Below, in pieces: positions 62,402 to 64,000 of a stretch of 64,000 nt of DNA. The stretch spans positions 1 to 64,000 of the forward strand of contig MAEX01000007.1 of the NCBI GenBank assembly GCA_002013415.1, written 5' to 3'. This stretch comes from Mycobacterium sp. D16Q14 (GTDB lineage Bacteria; Actinomycetota; Actinomycetes; Mycobacteriales; Mycobacteriaceae). A model generated the notes under the pieces. It did no database searches. It was not told where the DNA came from and worked only from the letters and a program-made list of their open reading frames with translations. Made by a program: the position numbers and the translations under genes. Within the stretch, counting starts at the first letter, position 1, and each line of letters begins with the position of its first letter.

Positions 62402-63478
62402 GTGATCAGGTGTCGTTATTGCCAGGGCCAGGAGCTGCGCCGGGTCTTGGACCTGGGCGCCGTACCGGCCGCCGATCACTTCCCCTTCGCCTCCAGCACA
62501 CCGGCGAAGGACACGCTGCATCCCCTGGGGATGATGATGTGCACGGACTGTGCGCTCGCACAGCTCGAGATCGACGATACCGACACCGAGGAGCCGCGGG
62601 CCGTCGAGCCGCAAGCCCTGCGGGACCAGGCCGCCGACGCGGTTGCCCGAGCGGAGGCCGCCGGCCTCCTCGCTGGACGCACCGTGTACGAGTTCGCCAG
62701 CCCTCATGGCGGCAGCTGGCTGAACCTCCTGGTTCCCAAAGGGTTTGAGATGGCAGCTGCTGAGCCTGCAGATCTGGTGTTGGACAGCTTCGGCATGATG
62801 CACGATAAGGATCAGGCCAAAGCGATCGGCCTGCGCGCCCGCCGCACCAGCGCGGACGGTGTGCTGCTTCTTCAATTCCATTCGATAGAGACGATCTTGA
62901 GTCTGGGTCAGTGGAACTCGCTGCGGCACGGACATTTTGCGTACTACTCCCTGACCGTGCTGCGTCGAATGCTCGCCGATGTGGGTATGTCCGTCGTAGC
63001 CGTATGGGAGTTCGACTTGTACGGCGGCACCCTGATGGTGGCCGCGCGGCATGGTGGGCACCCGGCTCCGCCTTCCGTGGAGCGGGTCCTGACACGGGAG
63101 AAGGCACACGGCGCTGAGAATTCAGGCGGCTTCGCCCAGCTGCAGCACGCGGTGGACGAGCAGGTGCAGCGGCTCAACCGCTGGCTTGATGAACGACGCG
63201 AGTCGGGACAGACTGTGTATGCGTATGGGGCGCCGTCGCGCGCGGTCGCGCTGTTTCACCGGGCGGGATTGACGACGGACTCGGTGGTGGCGGTCGCCGA
63301 CGCATCTGTAGCCAAACAGGGGCGACGTATGCCCGGAACCGATATCCCGATCGTTTCCCCCGCCGATCTGGTGGCTGCCGATCCCGCCCACGTGCTGCTT
63401 ACCCTCCCGGATCTGTATGCGGAAGTGCACCTGCGCTTTCCGGAGCTGGAGGGCCGTTGGATGACGGGGCTGTGTTAA
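62402..63478 (+). CDS. Methyltransferase-like protein with altered active site
   Basis: Protein of 358 residues sharing the TylC3-type layout with the gene at 58077: N-terminal zinc cysteines (CRYCQGQELRR, MMMCTDCALAQ) and a C-terminal domain with VYAYGAPSRAVALFHRAG. The central SAM domain is shortened and changed: the ASNDGY loop reads FASPHGGSW, and the catalytic YHEHF reads RHGHF, keeping one His but losing Tyr and Glu. It may be an inactive or repurposed paralogue. GTG 62402 is used; GTG 62393 is also in frame. Its stop overlaps the converging cellulase gene. Confidence 0.78.
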   Translation: MIRCRYCQGQELRRVLDLGAVPAADHFPFASSTPAKDTLHPLGMMMCTDCALAQLEIDDTDTEEPRAVEPQALRDQAADAVARAEAAGLLAGRTVYEFASPHGGSWLNLLVPKGFEMAAAEPADLVLDSFGMMHDKDQAKAIGLRARRTSADGVLLLQFHSIETILSLGQWNSLRHGHFAYYSLTVLRRMLADVGMSVVAVWEFDLYGGTLMVAARHGGHPAPPSVERVLTREKAHGAENSGGFAQLQHAVDEQVQRLNRWLDERRESGQTVYAYGAPSRAVALFHRAGLTTDSVVAVADASVAKQGRRMPGTDIPIVSPADLVAADPAHVLLTLPDLYAEVHLRFPELEGRWMTGLC

Positions 63479-64000
63479 CGCAGTAGCGCGGTCGCCAGGG
63501 CCGGGCTGAACTGTCCCCCGGGCGCGTCGGGCGCGGCGCCACAGGGGCCGTTCGAGCTGCCCGGCGCGAGAATCCAGAGGTTCATGTCCAGACCGTCGGG
63601 GCGCCCCAGCACCGCAGGCGGTGTCCCGAGCACACGGCCAGCGGGGTTGCACCAGTCGAAGTTCCAGTCCGGGTTGCCGTTCTGCGAGGTGTCGACCACA
63701 TAGCGTGGATCAGGGATGCCGAACCACTGTTGCAACGCCGCCCGGATGCGTTGCGCGTACGCGGTGATCTCGGAGGTCGGGGCGAACGATGAGACGTTGA
63801 CGGAGTACCCCACGTGATCGGAGACGCCGACCTTGGCGAGCAGGGCCGCCATGCGCTCCGGCGTCACCGAACCCGATGAGGTTCCGGCGTCGATGTAGAC
63901 GCGCGTGTTGGCGTTCCGCGCCGAGAAGGTAGCAACCACATACCGGAGGGAGCCGATCCGATCGCCAAAATCAGTGCCCTTCAGGGATTGTCGATCGGCG
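63475..64000 (-). CDS. Glycoside hydrolase family 6 (cellulase-like), 3' part
   Basis: The frame is open to the window edge; the 5' part is missing. Family 6 landmarks are visible: ARNANTRVYIDAG, then VGYSVNVSSFAPTSEITAYA, RYVVDTSQNGNPDWNFDWCN with NPAGRVLG, and DMNLWILAPGSSNGPCGAAP with the catalytic-region Asp and a Cys pair likely forming a disulfide. Mycobacterial relatives (CelA1, Rv0062) are secreted beta-1,4-glucanases; a signal peptide would lie outside the window. It converges with the methyltransferase-like gene, the two stops overlapping. Confidence 0.9.
   Translation of the reverse strand, partial: ADRQSLKGTDFGDRIGSLRYVVATFSARNANTRVYIDAGTSSGSVTPERMAALLAKVGVSDHVGYSVNVSSFAPTSEITAYAQRIRAALQQWFGIPDPRYVVDTSQNGNPDWNFDWCNPAGRVLGTPPAVLGRPDGLDMNLWILAPGSSNGPCGAAPDAPGGQFSPALATALLR

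Noticed and set aside
62360..63109. Upstream extension of the RmlC-type gene to 435 codons
   Set aside because: The extra part is antisense to the methyltransferase-like gene and not related to RmlC; GTG 62359 gives the family start.

Overview
The window looks like chromosomal DNA of a high-GC rapidly growing mycobacterium. The evidence is an MPT63/DUF1942 secreted protein, the oxygen/NO-responsive DosR–DosS pair, an Rv1733c-type membrane protein, Acg-type nitroreductases, KmtR, PdtaR, a FadD17-like ligase, and a polA–DUF35–thiolase–pdtaR neighbourhood that matches the M. tuberculosis Rv1629–Rv1626 block. A Mycobacteroides (abscessus–chelonae) or similar fast grower is my best guess; the species cannot be fixed from this sequence alone.

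Region 1 (1–21 kb) is a dormancy/hypoxia island. It holds the end of an MgtA-type P-type ATPase, a DUF1942 protein, five tandem-domain universal stress proteins, two Acg-type nitroreductases, a VIT-family metal transporter, a SulP permease, an alcohol dehydrogenase, an Rv1733c homologue and a GNAT acetyltransferase. At its centre is a minus-strand operon USP–phosphoketolase–DosR–DosS, in which the first three genes are joined by ATGA overlaps. Several sequences resembling the DosR operator lie upstream of island genes.

Region 2 (21–32 kb) is a mixed accessory stretch rich in decaying genes: a sensor-kinase remnant with an in-frame stop, a frameshifted acidic membrane protein, an ECF sigma gene with an internal deletion, and a metallo-beta-lactamase-fold gene that has lost its metal motif. 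Intact genes here include a GT4 glycosyltransferase, a YCII protein, PAP2 phosphatase, CtaG, DUF2127, a secreted polysaccharide deacetylase, and a PhyH dioxygenase divergent from a TetR gene across a perfect 8-bp inverted repeat.

Region 3 (32–44.8 kb) has an LEH-type protein, YnfA, an APC permease, two metal-resistance units (KmtR–CDF and a CmtR-like regulator–CDF, each with an upstream dyad), and a catabolic set (amidohydrolase, TetR, flavin monooxygenase, alpha/beta hydrolase, FadD17-like ligase, decayed SnoaL gene, FAD monooxygenase).

Region 4 (44.8–57.4 kb) is the conserved backbone: polA, DUF35 and thiolase-like lipid-transfer genes, a complete branched-chain amino-acid ABC transporter (livK-H-M-G-F), pdtaR, and a tRNA with anticodon CAA that appears to lack the long variable arm expected of tRNA-Leu.

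Region 5 (58–63.5 kb) is a compact deoxysugar-type cluster: C-methyltransferase, cytidylyltransferase-like enzyme, PIG-L deacetylase and NAD-dependent epimerase overlapping head to tail, followed by a 3,5-epimerase and a second, catalytically altered methyltransferase-like protein. The window ends inside a GH6 cellulase-like gene. No rRNA, CRISPR array, prophage or intact insertion sequence was seen.
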